DNA of 33,337 nt, taken from the IMG/VR virus record IMGVR_UViG_3300047328_000096, positions 1 through 33,337 of that record. The stretch is one strand, 5' to 3'. This DNA comes from a virus. Under the pieces are notes generated by a model. That model did not search any database, had not been told where the DNA came from, and saw nothing but the letters and a program-made list of their open reading frames with translations. Positions 16,309-24,156 of this stretch are shown here, in pieces. Each line of letters opens with the position of its first letter. Positions within the stretch are counted from its first letter, which is position 1. The position numbers and the translations under genes were made by a program.

Positions 16309-17868
16309 TTAAGCCGGCGATTGCGCCAGCGAGTTGAGCACCGCCGGGTTCAGGATGAACTGGTCGTCGACGGCGAAGGTGCGGAAGTTGTTGATGATCG
16401 GCGGGTTGACCAGGGCGTTGAGACGGTCCGGGTCGTTGTTGTCGCGCGTGACGCCGCCGGTCGAGTTGAGCAGCTGCACGAAGGACGGGTAGTCCTGGAT
16501 CCAGCCGGCGTTCGCCCAGGACAGGCCGCGTGTCGCCAGCGCCGCCTTCATGTACTTGGGCGTCATGATCTGCGTGCCGCTGCCGGCGGTGGTGCCGGTC
16601 GCGTCGTCGGCCAGCTTCCAGCGCGGGAAGGCCTGCGGCACCCAGCCGCGAATGTCGGCGCGGATGGCGGCCAGGACCTCCATCGTCTCGACGTCGCGAT
16701 AGGAGATGTCCGGCGCGCTGGCATTGTTGAGCCGGTACATCGTGACCGAGCGCACGTTGGCCATCAGGCCCGAGGCATCGGGCGCATCGACGGCGATGCC
16801 GTCCTGCAGCAGGTTCTCGATCTCGTCGGCGGTCCAGCGGTCGGCCGGCGCCGGCGGCAGCTCGTTGAAGAGCTGCAGGGTGCGGAGCTGGCGCGGCGGA
16901 TCGATGACGGCGGCGGCCATCGCGCGCGCCGTCGAGCGGGCAGCCAGCACGAAGGCTGGCGCCAGCATGCCCTGCGAGCCGGTGCAGGAGATGAACGGCG
17001 TGTTCCAGGCCAGGCCCAGCGTGAGCAGGGTCGAGAGGCCCGAGCCGCTGCCGGCCGGCTGGTTGTTCCAGGCGTGCGCGATGCCGTCGAGCTGGACCAT
17101 CGGGCCGAAGCGGCGCAGCAGCTCGTTGCTGATCAGCGTCCAGTTGGCCGAGCCGTTGTACGGCATGCAGACCTTCGACCAGCGCTGCGCGCCCATGCCG
17201 GCGATCGCGTTGGTGATGTCGGGATCGCCCGCGCCGCCGGTCGGCTGCACGTAGGTCAGCGTCATGCCCACCGGCAGCTGCTCGCCCAGCATGTAGCTGT
17301 CGCGCAGATCGATGCCGTTGTAGACGAGGCCCTTCTGCAGCGCGGTGAAGTTGACCTTGCTCGCGTTGCCGCCGTCGACCGCGGCGGTGAAGTAGACGTT
17401 GGTCGAGATCGCGGCACACGCCGCCTGCAGCGCCGTGGCGATCGACGCCGTCGACTGGCCGGCCGTGACCACGACCTGGACGCGCTCGCCGCCGACATAG
17501 AAGGCGAGCGTGCCGCCTTGCGTGGGCTGGCTCGCGACGACCACCGAGCCCACCGCCGCGGCGGCGCCGCCGGCGTCGGCCTGCGGGATCGCCCAGATCT
17601 GCAGGCCCTGGCCCTGCGCCTGGTCGAAGATCCGCTTCAGCATATTGTGAAGCATCGACTGGTTGCCGAAGTAGTAGGCCGCCATCGCCGGCGACGCGAT
17701 CTGGATCGGCACGTTGGCGACGGCCGGCGCGCCGGCCAGCATCTGGCCGAACACCAGCATCTTGTTGGTCGCGAGATAGAGGCCGCCCTGGGCGATCGAG
17801 TTGTCCTGGTTGATGTAGACGCCGCCGCGCAGGACGATCGGGATCGACGTGATCGAAAGATTTGGCAT
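16309..17868 (-). CDS. Mu-like tail sheath protein (gpL/gp39)
   Basis: At 519 residues this is the expected size for Mu gpL. The opening SITSIPIVLRGGVYINQDNS, the PYNGSANWTLISNELLRRFGPM segment and the GLSWANAGWIQDYPSF region near the C-terminus are typical of the Mu sheath subfamily. The sheath contracts to drive the tube through the cell envelope, so this gene is the direct proof of a contractile tail. It overlaps no neighbour but lies only 3 bases from the upstream small gene and 12 from the tube gene. Confidence 0.94.
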   Translation of the reverse strand: MPNLSITSIPIVLRGGVYINQDNSIAQGGLYLATNKMLVFGQMLAGAPAVANVPIQIASPAMAAYYFGNQSMLHNMLKRIFDQAQGQGLQIWAIPQADAGGAAAAVGSVVVASQPTQGGTLAFYVGGERVQVVVTAGQSTASIATALQAACAAISTNVYFTAAVDGGNASKVNFTALQKGLVYNGIDLRDSYMLGEQLPVGMTLTYVQPTGGAGDPDITNAIAGMGAQRWSKVCMPYNGSANWTLISNELLRRFGPMVQLDGIAHAWNNQPAGSGSGLSTLLTLGLAWNTPFISCTGSQGMLAPAFVLAARSTARAMAAAVIDPPRQLRTLQLFNELPPAPADRWTADEIENLLQDGIAVDAPDASGLMANVRSVTMYRLNNASAPDISYRDVETMEVLAAIRADIRGWVPQAFPRWKLADDATGTTAGSGTQIMTPKYMKAALATRGLSWANAGWIQDYPSFVQLLNSTGGVTRDNNDPDRLNALVNPPIINNFRTFAVDDQFILNPAVLNSLAQSPA

Positions 17869-17871
17869 GGC

Positions 17872-18147
17872 TTACTGCTCCTCGTGATGCGCGGGCTCGG
17901 GTTGCGGCGCGGGCGCGGGCTTCGGCGTGAACTCGCCGTCCTTGTCGACGGTGCCCTCGACGATCTCGACCTCGCCGCGCTGATGCTGGCGGACGTAGTG
18001 CGGGTCGAGCGCCGCCACGACGACGCCCTCCTTGCCGATCGCGCCGCCGCCGTTCGGCATCTTCACGCGATGGTGCGTCGGGTGTTCGCCGGGCAGGTCG
18101 AGCTTCTGGTGCTCCTCGAACGGCTTGGGCGTGATCTTGTACGGCAT
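17872..18147 (-). CDS. Small gp38/DUF2635-like protein
   Basis: The 91-residue protein between gp37 and the sheath occupies the slot of Mu gp38 (DUF2635), a short protein of unknown role next to the sheath. Residues HYVRQHQRGEVEIVEG resemble the Trp/Tyr-Arg-rich, Gly-Asp/Glu-Val ending of DUF2635. The C-terminal tail (FTPKPAPAPQPEPAHHEEQ) is Pro/Glu-rich and unstructured, and the N-terminal half is not typical. Assignment rests more on position than on sequence. Confidence 0.6.
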   Translation of the reverse strand: MPYKITPKPFEEHQKLDLPGEHPTHHRVKMPNGGGAIGKEGVVVAALDPHYVRQHQRGEVEIVEGTVDKDGEFTPKPAPAPQPEPAHHEEQ

Positions 18148-18156
18148 CTCGGCCTC

Positions 18157-18843
18157 CTAGGGGTTCACGGTGATCTTGTCTTCGCCGTCGTAGGTGCCGG
18201 CCGCCGGATCGACGGTCGACGACGGGATCGCGGGCTCGGGCGCGGGGAACGGCGGGATCTCCCAGGCGACATCGAAGGTCGAGAAGTCGCCCACGATCTC
18301 GGTCGACGGCATGTCGCCGGCGGCCGCGTTGAAGGCGCTCGGGTCCCAGTGCGTGGAGAAGGTGAGCAGCGCCAGCGCGATGCGCGTCTTCTGGTAGTTG
18401 GCGTTGAACGGCAGGCTGATCTTGGTGCAGCGCACCGCCGTGATGCCCGGGATGCTGAACGACTGGCCGTCGAGCAGCCCCACGACGTCGCGCGCGATCT
18501 GGTAGACGCCGGTCTCGCCGGCGCCGGCGCCGCGGCGCGCCGCCTTCTCGTTCCTCGCATTGGTCGCCACGCAGACGACCGAGAAGGCGGCATCGAAGGT
18601 GCCGTTGGTCTCGTTGAAGGTCGCGTCCTCGAAGCACAGCCACACCGCCGGCAGGTCGCGGATGAATTGCGCGATCGCGGCGGGGTCGCCGCCCTCGAGC
18701 TGGCCCTGGTAGTTGTCGAGCTGGCGCAGCACGTAGCCCAGGAACGGCTCGGCGGGATCTCCGACCGTGAGTGCATTGGCGGCGCGCAGGGCGGCGAGCA
18801 TGCCGTCCTCGACGTCGGCGACCGGGAAATTGGCGACGGTCAC
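18157..18843 (-). CDS. Mu gp37-like protein (DUF1834)
   Basis: The 228-residue protein matches the DUF1834 family (Mu gp37), a tail terminator-type protein upstream of the sheath. Typical are the N-terminal VEDGMLAALRAANA helix, the FIRDLPAVWLCFEDA strand, a FSVVCVATNARNEKAARRG segment and a VGLLDGQSF motif. The C-terminus after PFPAPEPAIPSSTVD is an extra Pro/Asp-rich tail. The GTG start at 18843 overlaps the stop of protein G (GTGA). The family is thought to cap the tube or sheath. Confidence 0.82.
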   Translation of the reverse strand: MTVANFPVADVEDGMLAALRAANALTVGDPAEPFLGYVLRQLDNYQGQLEGGDPAAIAQFIRDLPAVWLCFEDATFNETNGTFDAAFSVVCVATNARNEKAARRGAGAGETGVYQIARDVVGLLDGQSFSIPGITAVRCTKISLPFNANYQKTRIALALLTFSTHWDPSAFNAAAGDMPSTEIVGDFSTFDVAWEIPPFPAPEPAIPSSTVDPAAGTYDGEDKITVNP

Positions 18844-19343
18844 GACCGGCCCTTCCCGCGCTCGGCCGCGTCCAGGTCGGCCACCACGATCGCCTCGACT
18901 TCCTTCTGGTCCTCGGCGTCGAAGCCGATGAAGGGTCTTGGCACCAGCGTGACCGAGGGCTTGCTCACCCAGTGGCTTCCGATCTTGAACCTGAGGTTCG
19001 CGACGTTCTTGGCGTGGATGGTGCCGCCCAGCTGCTGGATCGCGGCATAGATCTTGTTCGAACCGACTTCGACCTGGTTGCGGCCGGCGATCGACGCGAT
19101 CGAGGCGCGCAGCATGCCGCTGTCGAGCAGCGTCTGGCCGCCCTCGAGCGTGGCGCGCAGCGACGGCTTCCAGGGCGCGCCGCCCGGGCCGGTCTGCGTG
19201 GTGAAGCGCCGCTGCGTCGACGACACCAGGTAGGCGCCGATCGTATCCATCACCGGCGTGAGGTCGCCGGCGATCTTCGAAAGCCGTTCGAGGCCGATGG
19301 CGGACGAGCCCAGCGCGTTGCGATCGAGGAGCATGCTGATCAT
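18840..19343 (-). CDS. Phage virion morphogenesis protein (Mu gpG / P2 gpS type)
   Basis: The 167-residue protein shows the pfam05069 pattern: AGDLTPVMDTIGAYLVSSTQRRF, the GGAPWKPSLRATLEGG block and the LLDSGMLRASIASIAG motif, with a final PRPFIGFDAEDQKEVEAIV. In P2 and Mu these proteins complete tails or join tails to heads. In Mu the gene (gp31) lies with the head genes before the protease; here it follows gp36, inside the tail operon. It is coupled by a stop/start overlap to the micro-ORF upstream and to gp37 downstream. Confidence 0.9.
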   Translation of the reverse strand: MISMLLDRNALGSSAIGLERLSKIAGDLTPVMDTIGAYLVSSTQRRFTTQTGPGGAPWKPSLRATLEGGQTLLDSGMLRASIASIAGRNQVEVGSNKIYAAIQQLGGTIHAKNVANLRFKIGSHWVSKPSVTLVPRPFIGFDAEDQKEVEAIVVADLDAAERGKGRS

Positions 19344-19432
19344 CGCACTGCCTCCTCATTGGCACGGTGCGAGCTCCCGGCGTTGGTTACAACGCCTGCC
19401 GCTCGCCGGCGCATGTGAATGCGCCCGATCAC
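19340..19432 (-). CDS. Coupled micro-ORF with RIHMRR motif (copy 2)
   Basis: This is a 30-codon frame (GTG start; VIGRIHMRRRAAGVVTNAGS at its start) between gp36 and protein G. The GTG overlaps the gp36 stop by 4 bases (GTGA), and its TGA overlaps the ATG of protein G by 4 bases. A GAGGAG near its end can serve as the ribosome site of protein G. It shares a 19-base identity and the RIHMRR core with copy 1 at 12381-12437. Either a short peptide or a coupling device is possible; repeated placement at a gene junction argues against chance. Confidence 0.5.
   Translation of the reverse strand: MIGRIHMRRRAAGVVTNAGSSHRANEEAVR
19406..19424. repeat. 19-base repeat with GCGCAT/ATGCGC hairpin (copy 2)
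   Basis: This is the second copy of the sequence at 12411-12429, in the same orientation, with the stem at 19409-19424. It lies at the gp36/protein G junction of the same operon, about 7 kb upstream of copy 1 in the direction of transcription. Confidence 0.7.
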
Positions 19433-19893
19433 AGCGCATCCCTCAGCTTGCGGCGGCTCATCTCGCGCTCGAGCTCGTTGGTCTGCGGCATGCCGGCGCC
19501 CTCGCCGATGTCGGCGGCATCGTCGTCGGCCTGGGCGGGGAACAGCCGCACCTCGCGGGCCTGGACCTTCTTCAGCCAGCCGCGCGCGGCGCTCTCGGCG
19601 GAGGAGACGTGGTCGGGCACCGCCATGGTGTTGCGCCGGTAGAGCGCGGCCAGGACCAGGTCGCAGGCAACCGACACGAGATAGGGCGGCGTCGAGCCAA
19701 GCGGCAGCGTGTATTCGACGGCCAGGTAGCTGTCGATCTCGGCCGAGGCATCGGCGATCGCCTGGGTGAGCACCGCGCCGGTGATGGTGGTCGCCGGCGG
19801 CGTGGCGTCGCTCTCCGGCAGATCGGTGAGCTGGATCAAGAGCCGCGTGTTGAAGCGGGCCTGCAGGTCGGATTGGGCGCAATAGGCGGTCAT
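19429..19893 (-). CDS. Mu gp36-like protein (DUF1320)
   Basis: The 154-residue protein has the DUF1320 pattern: an N-terminal YCAQSDLQARFNTRLLIQLTD, then the long helix AIADASAEIDSYLAVEYTLPL, and a DLVLAALYRRNTMAVPDHV segment. Mu gp36 is a head-tail connector-type protein made just after the capsid in the usual gene order. Here it follows a large fibre gene instead. Its stop is shared with the GTG of micro-ORF copy 2. Confidence 0.88.
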   Translation of the reverse strand: MTAYCAQSDLQARFNTRLLIQLTDLPESDATPPATTITGAVLTQAIADASAEIDSYLAVEYTLPLGSTPPYLVSVACDLVLAALYRRNTMAVPDHVSSAESAARGWLKKVQAREVRLFPAQADDDAADIGEGAGMPQTNELEREMSRRKLRDAL

Positions 19894-19897
19894 TGCA

Positions 19898-22303
19898 TCA
19901 CCAGAAGTCGGCGTAGGCGCTGTAGTGCAGCGAGAACCAGTTGCCGGGGGCCGAGGTGCTGACGACGCCGCTCGACTGGCCGGTGCTCACCACCGCCAGC
20001 GTGCCGTAGCTGTCGGTCCACGAGCCGCTCACGTAGTAGCTCGACGTGTTGGCATGGCCGGCGCGATCCCACAGCGACATGGTGGGCACCGCGCGCATGC
20101 GGACGGGAAAGCTCAACGAGGTGGCGGACGCGCCGGAATTGCTGGCCGGCAGGCTGGCGATGCCGTTGGCCGACGTCGAGCCGGGCGCGGTGCCGTTGTC
20201 GTAGCTCGCCTGGTAGAAGGCGGCATTGCGCTCGAGCTCGCGCGCGCTGTCGGGCAGCTCGGGCGGCGGCGGCTTGCCGTTCAGGGAATTGTTGGTGAGG
20301 CCCGGCGTCGGCCGCAGATCGGGCGCACTCAGCTCGACGTATTTGGTGTTGGCGTTGAGCGCGCCGAAATCGAAGGTGACGCTGTAGCCGTTCGACGCCG
20401 AGCTCGACGGCGTGAAGGTGTAGGCGAGCGTGCAGACGGCGGTGCTGGCGCAGGCCTGCAGGCTGGTCGCCGAGAGATCCGCGGTGCAGGTTCCGAAATT
20501 CTCGAAGCTCGAGGCATAGCAGGTCGAGACCTGCGCGGTGAGCGAGGCGCCCGAGACGTTCTTGATCGTGATCTGGACGGTGGTGACCTTGCCCGCGATC
20601 GTCGCGGCATCGGAACCGCCGATGCGCTGGCTGCACGCGACGTCGCTGTTCGACGTGGCCCCGGTGACGCGCAGCGAATAGTACGCGCCGTTCTGTCCGG
20701 TGGTCTGCTGCGTCCAGGCGCCTGCCGCGGTGCCGGCCTGGCAGGCCCAGCCGTTGGCCGCGATATAGGACGAGCCCGAGGGCGACGTCGCGATCGTGCC
20801 CGAGGTGCCGTTCGGCCACGACACCATCGTCGAATTGCGGAACAGGTTCGCGTAGCCGTGCGCCTGATAGAGCGCGTTCCATGCCATCGCCGTGGTGGCG
20901 ATGTTGGTCGAGCTGTCGTTCGGCGCATCGGTCGTGGCAGTGACGCCGCTCGGGATCGTGCAGGTGCTCGACAGTGTCGTGCTCGAGCTCGCGTAGTACG
21001 CCATGCAATTGGCGGTGCCGGCATTGACCATGCCCGAGCCCGGAGATCCCGCGGGCGACACCGCGGCGCCCGAGTTGATGGTCGTGCTCGAGCTCGCGTT
21101 GCCGGTGAGCCCAGTGTTGGTCAGCACGACCGTCGTGGAGTTGGTGATCGACGACACCGTCATGTAGCCCGCAGTGCCGACGTAGAGATATTCGCTCGCC
21201 ACCATCCACGCGGTGGTGGCGACGCTGACGCTCACCGTCGAGGAGACGGCCGGCATCGTGAAGTTGGCTGTCGTCGTGGTGTAGGCACTGGTGCCGTTGG
21301 TGCCGTTGGTTCCGTTCGTGCCGTTGGACCCCGCGGAGCCGGTCGCGCCGGTCGATCCCGTCGCGCCGGTCGAGCCGGTGGCGCCTGTCGCGCCGGTGAG
21401 GTTGGCGATCGGCGAGCCCCACGAACCGGCCGACTTCGTATAGACGTCGCCGGTGCTCGAGCGGAAATAGTAGTCGCCGTTCGTGCCCGTGCCCGACGAG
21501 GGCACGCTCGTGCCGCTGTACCAGGTCGAGCCGTTCGTGCCCGCGGCGCCGGTGCTTCCGGTTGCGCCCGTCGATCCGGTTGCGCCCGTCGAGCCGGTGG
21601 CGCCGGTCGCGCCCGTGAGGTTGACGACCGGCGAGCCCCATGATCCGGCCGACTTGGTGTAGACGTCGCCGGTGCTGGTGCGGAAGTAGTAGTCGCCGTT
21701 GACGCCGGTGCCCGACGAGGGAACGCCCGAGCCGCTGTACCAGGTCGAGCCGTTCGTACCGGCTGATCCTGTGGCGCCGGTCGAGCCCGTCGCGCCGGTC
21801 GGGCCGGTGGCGCCCGTCGGGCCCGTTGCACCCGTGGCGCCGGTCGGCCCCGTCAGGTTGGCGATCGGCGAACCCCATGATCCGGCCGACTTGGTGTAGA
21901 CGTCGCCGGTGCCGGTGCGGAAATAATAGTCGCCGTTCGCGCCGGTGCCCGACGAAGGCACGCCCGAGCCGCTGTACCAGGTCGATCCGGTCGCGCCGGT
22001 GGCGCCGGTCGGGCCCTTGATGTTGGCGACGACGGTCCAGGTGCCGGCGACCTTGTTCGACACGTCGCCGGTGGTGTCGTTCACATAGTAGTCGCCGTTG
22101 ATGCCGAGGCCCGAGCTCGGCGTGCCCGATCCGTTGTAGAGCTGCGAGCCCGGCACGCCCTGCAGGCCCTGCGGTCCGATCGGCCCGCGCGGGCCGGGGA
22201 TGTGACTGCCAGGGCCAACCGGATCCGCGAAGCTCGTGATCGACGAGCTCGCGAGCGGAACGAGCGCTAGGACGATCGCGAGGAGAAGACGCCTAAGCTT
22301 CAT
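19898..22303 (-). CDS. Collagen-like fibre with signal peptide and repeat modules
   Basis: The 801-residue protein has a classic signal peptide (residues 1-26: KLRR, hydrophobic core LLLAIVLALVPLA, then SFA before DP). A short collagen-like piece (GPRGPIGPQGLQG) follows, then four copies of a 45-residue beta module (WYSGSGVPSSGTGANGDYYF type; the first diverged), each joined by Gly-X-Thr triplet runs (GATGATGSTGATG). The second half has phage-fibre features: NIATTAMAWNALYQ, a beta-rich domain with several Cys, and the ELERNAAFYQASYDNG motif of tail fibres. The start overlaps the upstream stop by 11 bases. It may be a virion fibre whose signal-like N-terminus is an anchor, or an exported surface protein. 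Confidence 0.75.
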   Translation of the reverse strand: MKLRRLLLAIVLALVPLASSSITSFADPVGPGSHIPGPRGPIGPQGLQGVPGSQLYNGSGTPSSGLGINGDYYVNDTTGDVSNKVAGTWTVVANIKGPTGATGATGSTWYSGSGVPSSGTGANGDYYFRTGTGDVYTKSAGSWGSPIANLTGPTGATGATGPTGATGPTGATGSTGATGSAGTNGSTWYSGSGVPSSGTGVNGDYYFRTSTGDVYTKSAGSWGSPVVNLTGATGATGSTGATGSTGATGSTGAAGTNGSTWYSGTSVPSSGTGTNGDYYFRSSTGDVYTKSAGSWGSPIANLTGATGATGSTGATGSTGATGSAGSNGTNGTNGTNGTSAYTTTTANFTMPAVSSTVSVSVATTAWMVASEYLYVGTAGYMTVSSITNSTTVVLTNTGLTGNASSSTTINSGAAVSPAGSPGSGMVNAGTANCMAYYASSSTTLSSTCTIPSGVTATTDAPNDSSTNIATTAMAWNALYQAHGYANLFRNSTMVSWPNGTSGTIATSPSGSSYIAANGWACQAGTAAGAWTQQTTGQNGAYYSLRVTGATSNSDVACSQRIGGSDAATIAGKVTTVQITIKNVSGASLTAQVSTCYASSFENFGTCTADLSATSLQACASTAVCTLAYTFTPSSSASNGYSVTFDFGALNANTKYVELSAPDLRPTPGLTNNSLNGKPPPPELPDSARELERNAAFYQASYDNGTAPGSTSANGIASLPASNSGASATSLSFPVRMRAVPTMSLWDRAGHANTSSYYVSGSWTDSYGTLAVVSTGQSSGVVSTSAPGNWFSLHYSAYADFW
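21392..21985 (-). repeat. Three tandem beta-module/collagen repeats in fibre gene
   Basis: Modules at about 21848-21985, 21611-21748 and 21392-21529 encode almost identical 46-residue units (STWYSG through SAGSWGSP and NLTG). They are separated by runs of Gly-X-Thr triplets of differing length. A fourth, diverged unit lies at about 22010-22141. Near-identity at the DNA level suggests recent duplication or ongoing slippage and recombination. Confidence 0.85.
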
Positions 22304-22643
22304 CGTCCGGTGCCGCGTAGTAGAGGACATGGACGACGACAGCCGTGCCGTTGAGGCGCACGAGCTGCAGGTTCGCGGGATCGCCCGCATAGTCGTCGCG
22401 CTCGCCGGTGTAGAGCGGCATGCCTTCGGTCGGCGTCGGCTCGGTGCCGTCGTCGCGCCAGACGACGGCGCCGACCTCGCCGTCGGTGGTCGGCGCCAGC
22501 TCGAGCACGCGGATCTTCGCCAGCACCGGCCGGTAGCTGCCGATCAGCCCGTCGCGATCGAGGCCGGGCAGGCGATAGACCTGCGCGTCCTCGATCGTGA
22601 CCTGGCCGTAGCCCAGCGGCCGTTCGTGCTTTCCGGCGGTCAT
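22293..22643 (-). CDS. Hypothetical phage structural protein
   Basis: The 116-residue protein is beta-rich and soluble: RPLGYGQVTIEDAQVYRLPG opens it and LVRLNGTAVVVHVLYYAA closes it. It has no signal or membrane segment. It lies between gp35-like and the collagen-like fibre, overlapping the fibre start by 11 bases, so it may help fold or attach that fibre. The family is not recognised. Confidence 0.65.
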   Translation of the reverse strand: MTAGKHERPLGYGQVTIEDAQVYRLPGLDRDGLIGSYRPVLAKIRVLELAPTTDGEVGAVVWRDDGTEPTPTEGMPLYTGERDDYAGDPANLQLVRLNGTAVVVHVLYYAAPDDEA

Positions 22644-22653
22644 GCGGCGGCGA

Positions 22654-22875
22654 TCAGCTCGCCGGCGGAGCGGCGGCGGCCTTCTTCTCGGCGGCGGCTT
22701 GTGCCGCGGCCGCGGTGCTGTTCTGCGTCACGGTGAAATTCGCATCCTTCTTCAGGGTCGCGATTTTCTCGGCGCCGATCTCGCTCACTTGCGCGGCGCT
22801 GAGCGGCGTGGTGCCCGCCGCCCACTGCCGGCCGGCGCGCCACATCGCCCGCTTGGCGACCACGACGGTGCCCAT
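22654..22875 (-). CDS. Mu gp35/FluMu-type small protein
   Basis: The 73-residue protein begins MGTVVVAKRAMWRAGRQWAA, then PLSAAQVSEIGAEKIATLKK, and ends in an Ala/Lys-rich tail. This is the pattern of the small gp35-type proteins (an RxGRxW motif followed by a short helix-turn of about 30 residues) that follow the major capsid gene in Mu-like phages. Here it is the first gene of the minus-strand operon. No ribosome site precedes the ATG, and only 9 bases separate it from the divergent ATG at 22885, so nothing upstream of it resembles a capsid gene or a normal promoter. Confidence 0.55.
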   Translation of the reverse strand: MGTVVVAKRAMWRAGRQWAAGTTPLSAAQVSEIGAEKIATLKKDANFTVTQNSTAAAAQAAAEKKAAAAPPAS

Positions 22876-22884
22876 GGCGATGCC

Positions 22885-23142
22885 ATGTGGATCCAGGAGG
22901 GCGGCTACGTCGATGCCGACAACGTCGGCTGCTGCGGCCCGACCGATTGCCATCGCGAGAAGGCCGCCAAGTTCCGCGAGGCCGACGACGGCGTCCACAT
23001 CACGGCGGGCGCGGGCGAGGAGGTTCTGATGCCGCGCAAGCTCGCCGGCCACGGCCTCTATGTCTCGATCGACGACGGCTGGTGGATGTGCGTGCGCGGT
23101 GGCGTCGTGAAGTGCGTGTTCAAACCCGCGACGGGGACCTGA
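22885..23142 (+). CDS. Exported CCxxxDC-type protein, apparently decapitated
   Basis: The 85-residue frame starts at ATG 22885 and contains NVGCCGPTDCHREKAAKF, GAGEEVLMPRKLA and WWMCVRGGVVKCVF. Small secreted proteins with a Cys-Cys-x-x-x-Asp-Cys centre and late Cys pairs are common in alphaproteobacteria and normally carry a signal peptide. Here none is present. The frame stays open upstream and reads GAHGDAM just before the ATG, like the first residues after a signal cleavage site, but the bases before that belong to the minus-strand gp35-like gene. The stop is followed one base later by the next start (TGAGATG). Confidence 0.5.
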   Translation: MWIQEGGYVDADNVGCCGPTDCHREKAAKFREADDGVHITAGAGEEVLMPRKLAGHGLYVSIDDGWWMCVRGGVVKCVFKPATGT

Positions 23143-23143
23143 G

Positions 23144-23611
23144 ATGGATCCGACCCGGCAGCGCGGCTACTTCAACAACAATCCCGGCAATCTCGATCGC
23201 GTGCTGAGCGACGAGCCGTGGCAGGGCGAGATCCGCAATCCGAACGATCCGCGCCTCTCGCCCTTCCAGAAGAACGAGATCATTTATGGCCGCTTCTGCG
23301 TCTTCGACACTGCCGAGCACGGCCTGCGCGCCCTGGTCAAGAACCTGATCGCGCTGCGCGATCGGCTGGGCGACCACACCGCCAACCAGTTCATCGGCGC
23401 CTGGGCGCCGCCGGGCGAAAACAACACCGCGGCTTACGTCGCGCGTGTCTGCGCCGTCGCCGAGGTCGGGCCCGACGATCCCATCAACATCGGCTATCGG
23501 CCGATCATGCGCGAGTTCGTGATCGCCATCACCGACGTCGAGGAAGGCGGCAATCCCTACCCGCCGGCCCTGATCGAACAGGCGATGACCGACGCCGGCA
23601 TTGCCCTGTGA
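23144..23611 (+). CDS. RGYxNNNPGNL virion/lysin-like protein
   Basis: The 155-residue protein starts with TRQRGYFNNNPGNLDRV, the signature of a widespread phage family (RGIRNNNPGNI) annotated as structural or peptidoglycan-degrading proteins. In order there follow a YGRFCVFDTAEHGLRALVKNL segment and a HTANQFIGAWAPPGENNTAAYVARVC block, both usual in that family. It heads the plus-strand lysis group, directly before a holin-like gene, which makes an endolysin role likely. The catalytic residue is not established to my knowledge. It may replace the truncated lysozyme at 390-704. Confidence 0.7.
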   Translation: MDPTRQRGYFNNNPGNLDRVLSDEPWQGEIRNPNDPRLSPFQKNEIIYGRFCVFDTAEHGLRALVKNLIALRDRLGDHTANQFIGAWAPPGENNTAAYVARVCAVAEVGPDDPINIGYRPIMREFVIAITDVEEGGNPYPPALIEQAMTDAGIAL

Positions 23612-23636
23612 CCCAAGGCATTTGAGAGGAGCTGTC

Positions 23637-24146
23637 ATGCATCGCCTTCGTCGTCTCGCGTCCCTCGGCGGACTTCCCGCCCTCCTGGCCGTTGCCATCG
23701 GTTGCTGCGCGCTCGCGATCGCGCCGGCGTTCGCCCAGGCCGCCGGCGTCAACGTCACCCAGGCCTTCGACACGATCACCGACCTGCTGATCGGCACGCT
23801 GGGCACGCTGCTGGTCTATGTCATCCAGGACGCGGCCAAGAAGCTCACCGGGCAGGCGGTGTCGAGCAATGCGCTGGATACCGTGAAGGCGCTGTTCGAG
23901 CACGGTGCGCACGACCTGGTGAACACGCACCTGCTCAAGGACGGCGAGATCACCGTCAACACCAAGAGCGAGCTCGGCAATCTGCTGCTGCAGCGGGCGA
24001 CCGCCGCGGTCCCCACGGTGCTCGCCCAGAGCAACCTCACGCCCGACACGCTGGCCGCCCTGGCGCAGGGCGCCGTCGCCAAGGCGCTCAACAACATGCC
24101 ATCGGCGCCGCCCTTCGCACCCGCCGCCCCGTCCGTCAAAACCTGA
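23637..24146 (+). CDS. Holin-like membrane protein
   Basis: The 169-residue protein has a strong ribosome site (GAGAGGAG six bases before ATG 23637). A signal-like N-terminus (HRLRR, then ALLAVAIGCCALAIAPAFA) is followed by a second hydrophobic segment (DLLIGTLGTLLVYVIQDAAKK), then a soluble helical tail. This fits a two-segment holin or holin accessory, which opens the inner membrane for the lysin. It is placed between the lysin-like and lipoprotein genes. An exported protein of other function is possible. Confidence 0.55.
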   Translation: MHRLRRLASLGGLPALLAVAIGCCALAIAPAFAQAAGVNVTQAFDTITDLLIGTLGTLLVYVIQDAAKKLTGQAVSSNALDTVKALFEHGAHDLVNTHLLKDGEITVNTKSELGNLLLQRATAAVPTVLAQSNLTPDTLAALAQGAVAKALNNMPSAPPFAPAAPSVKT

Positions 24147-24156
24147 GGAGACTTCG

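Noticed and set aside
16321-19050. A 909-codon open frame on the plus strand opposite sheath, gp37 and gp38-like genes
   Set aside because: It is antisense to clear tail genes and has Arg/Gly/Val-rich low-complexity composition with no start site or family.
21392-22141. Regular short repeats suggestive of a CRISPR array
   Set aside because: They lie inside an open frame and encode Gly-X-Thr triplets and beta modules; there are no conserved repeats with unique spacers and no cas genes.
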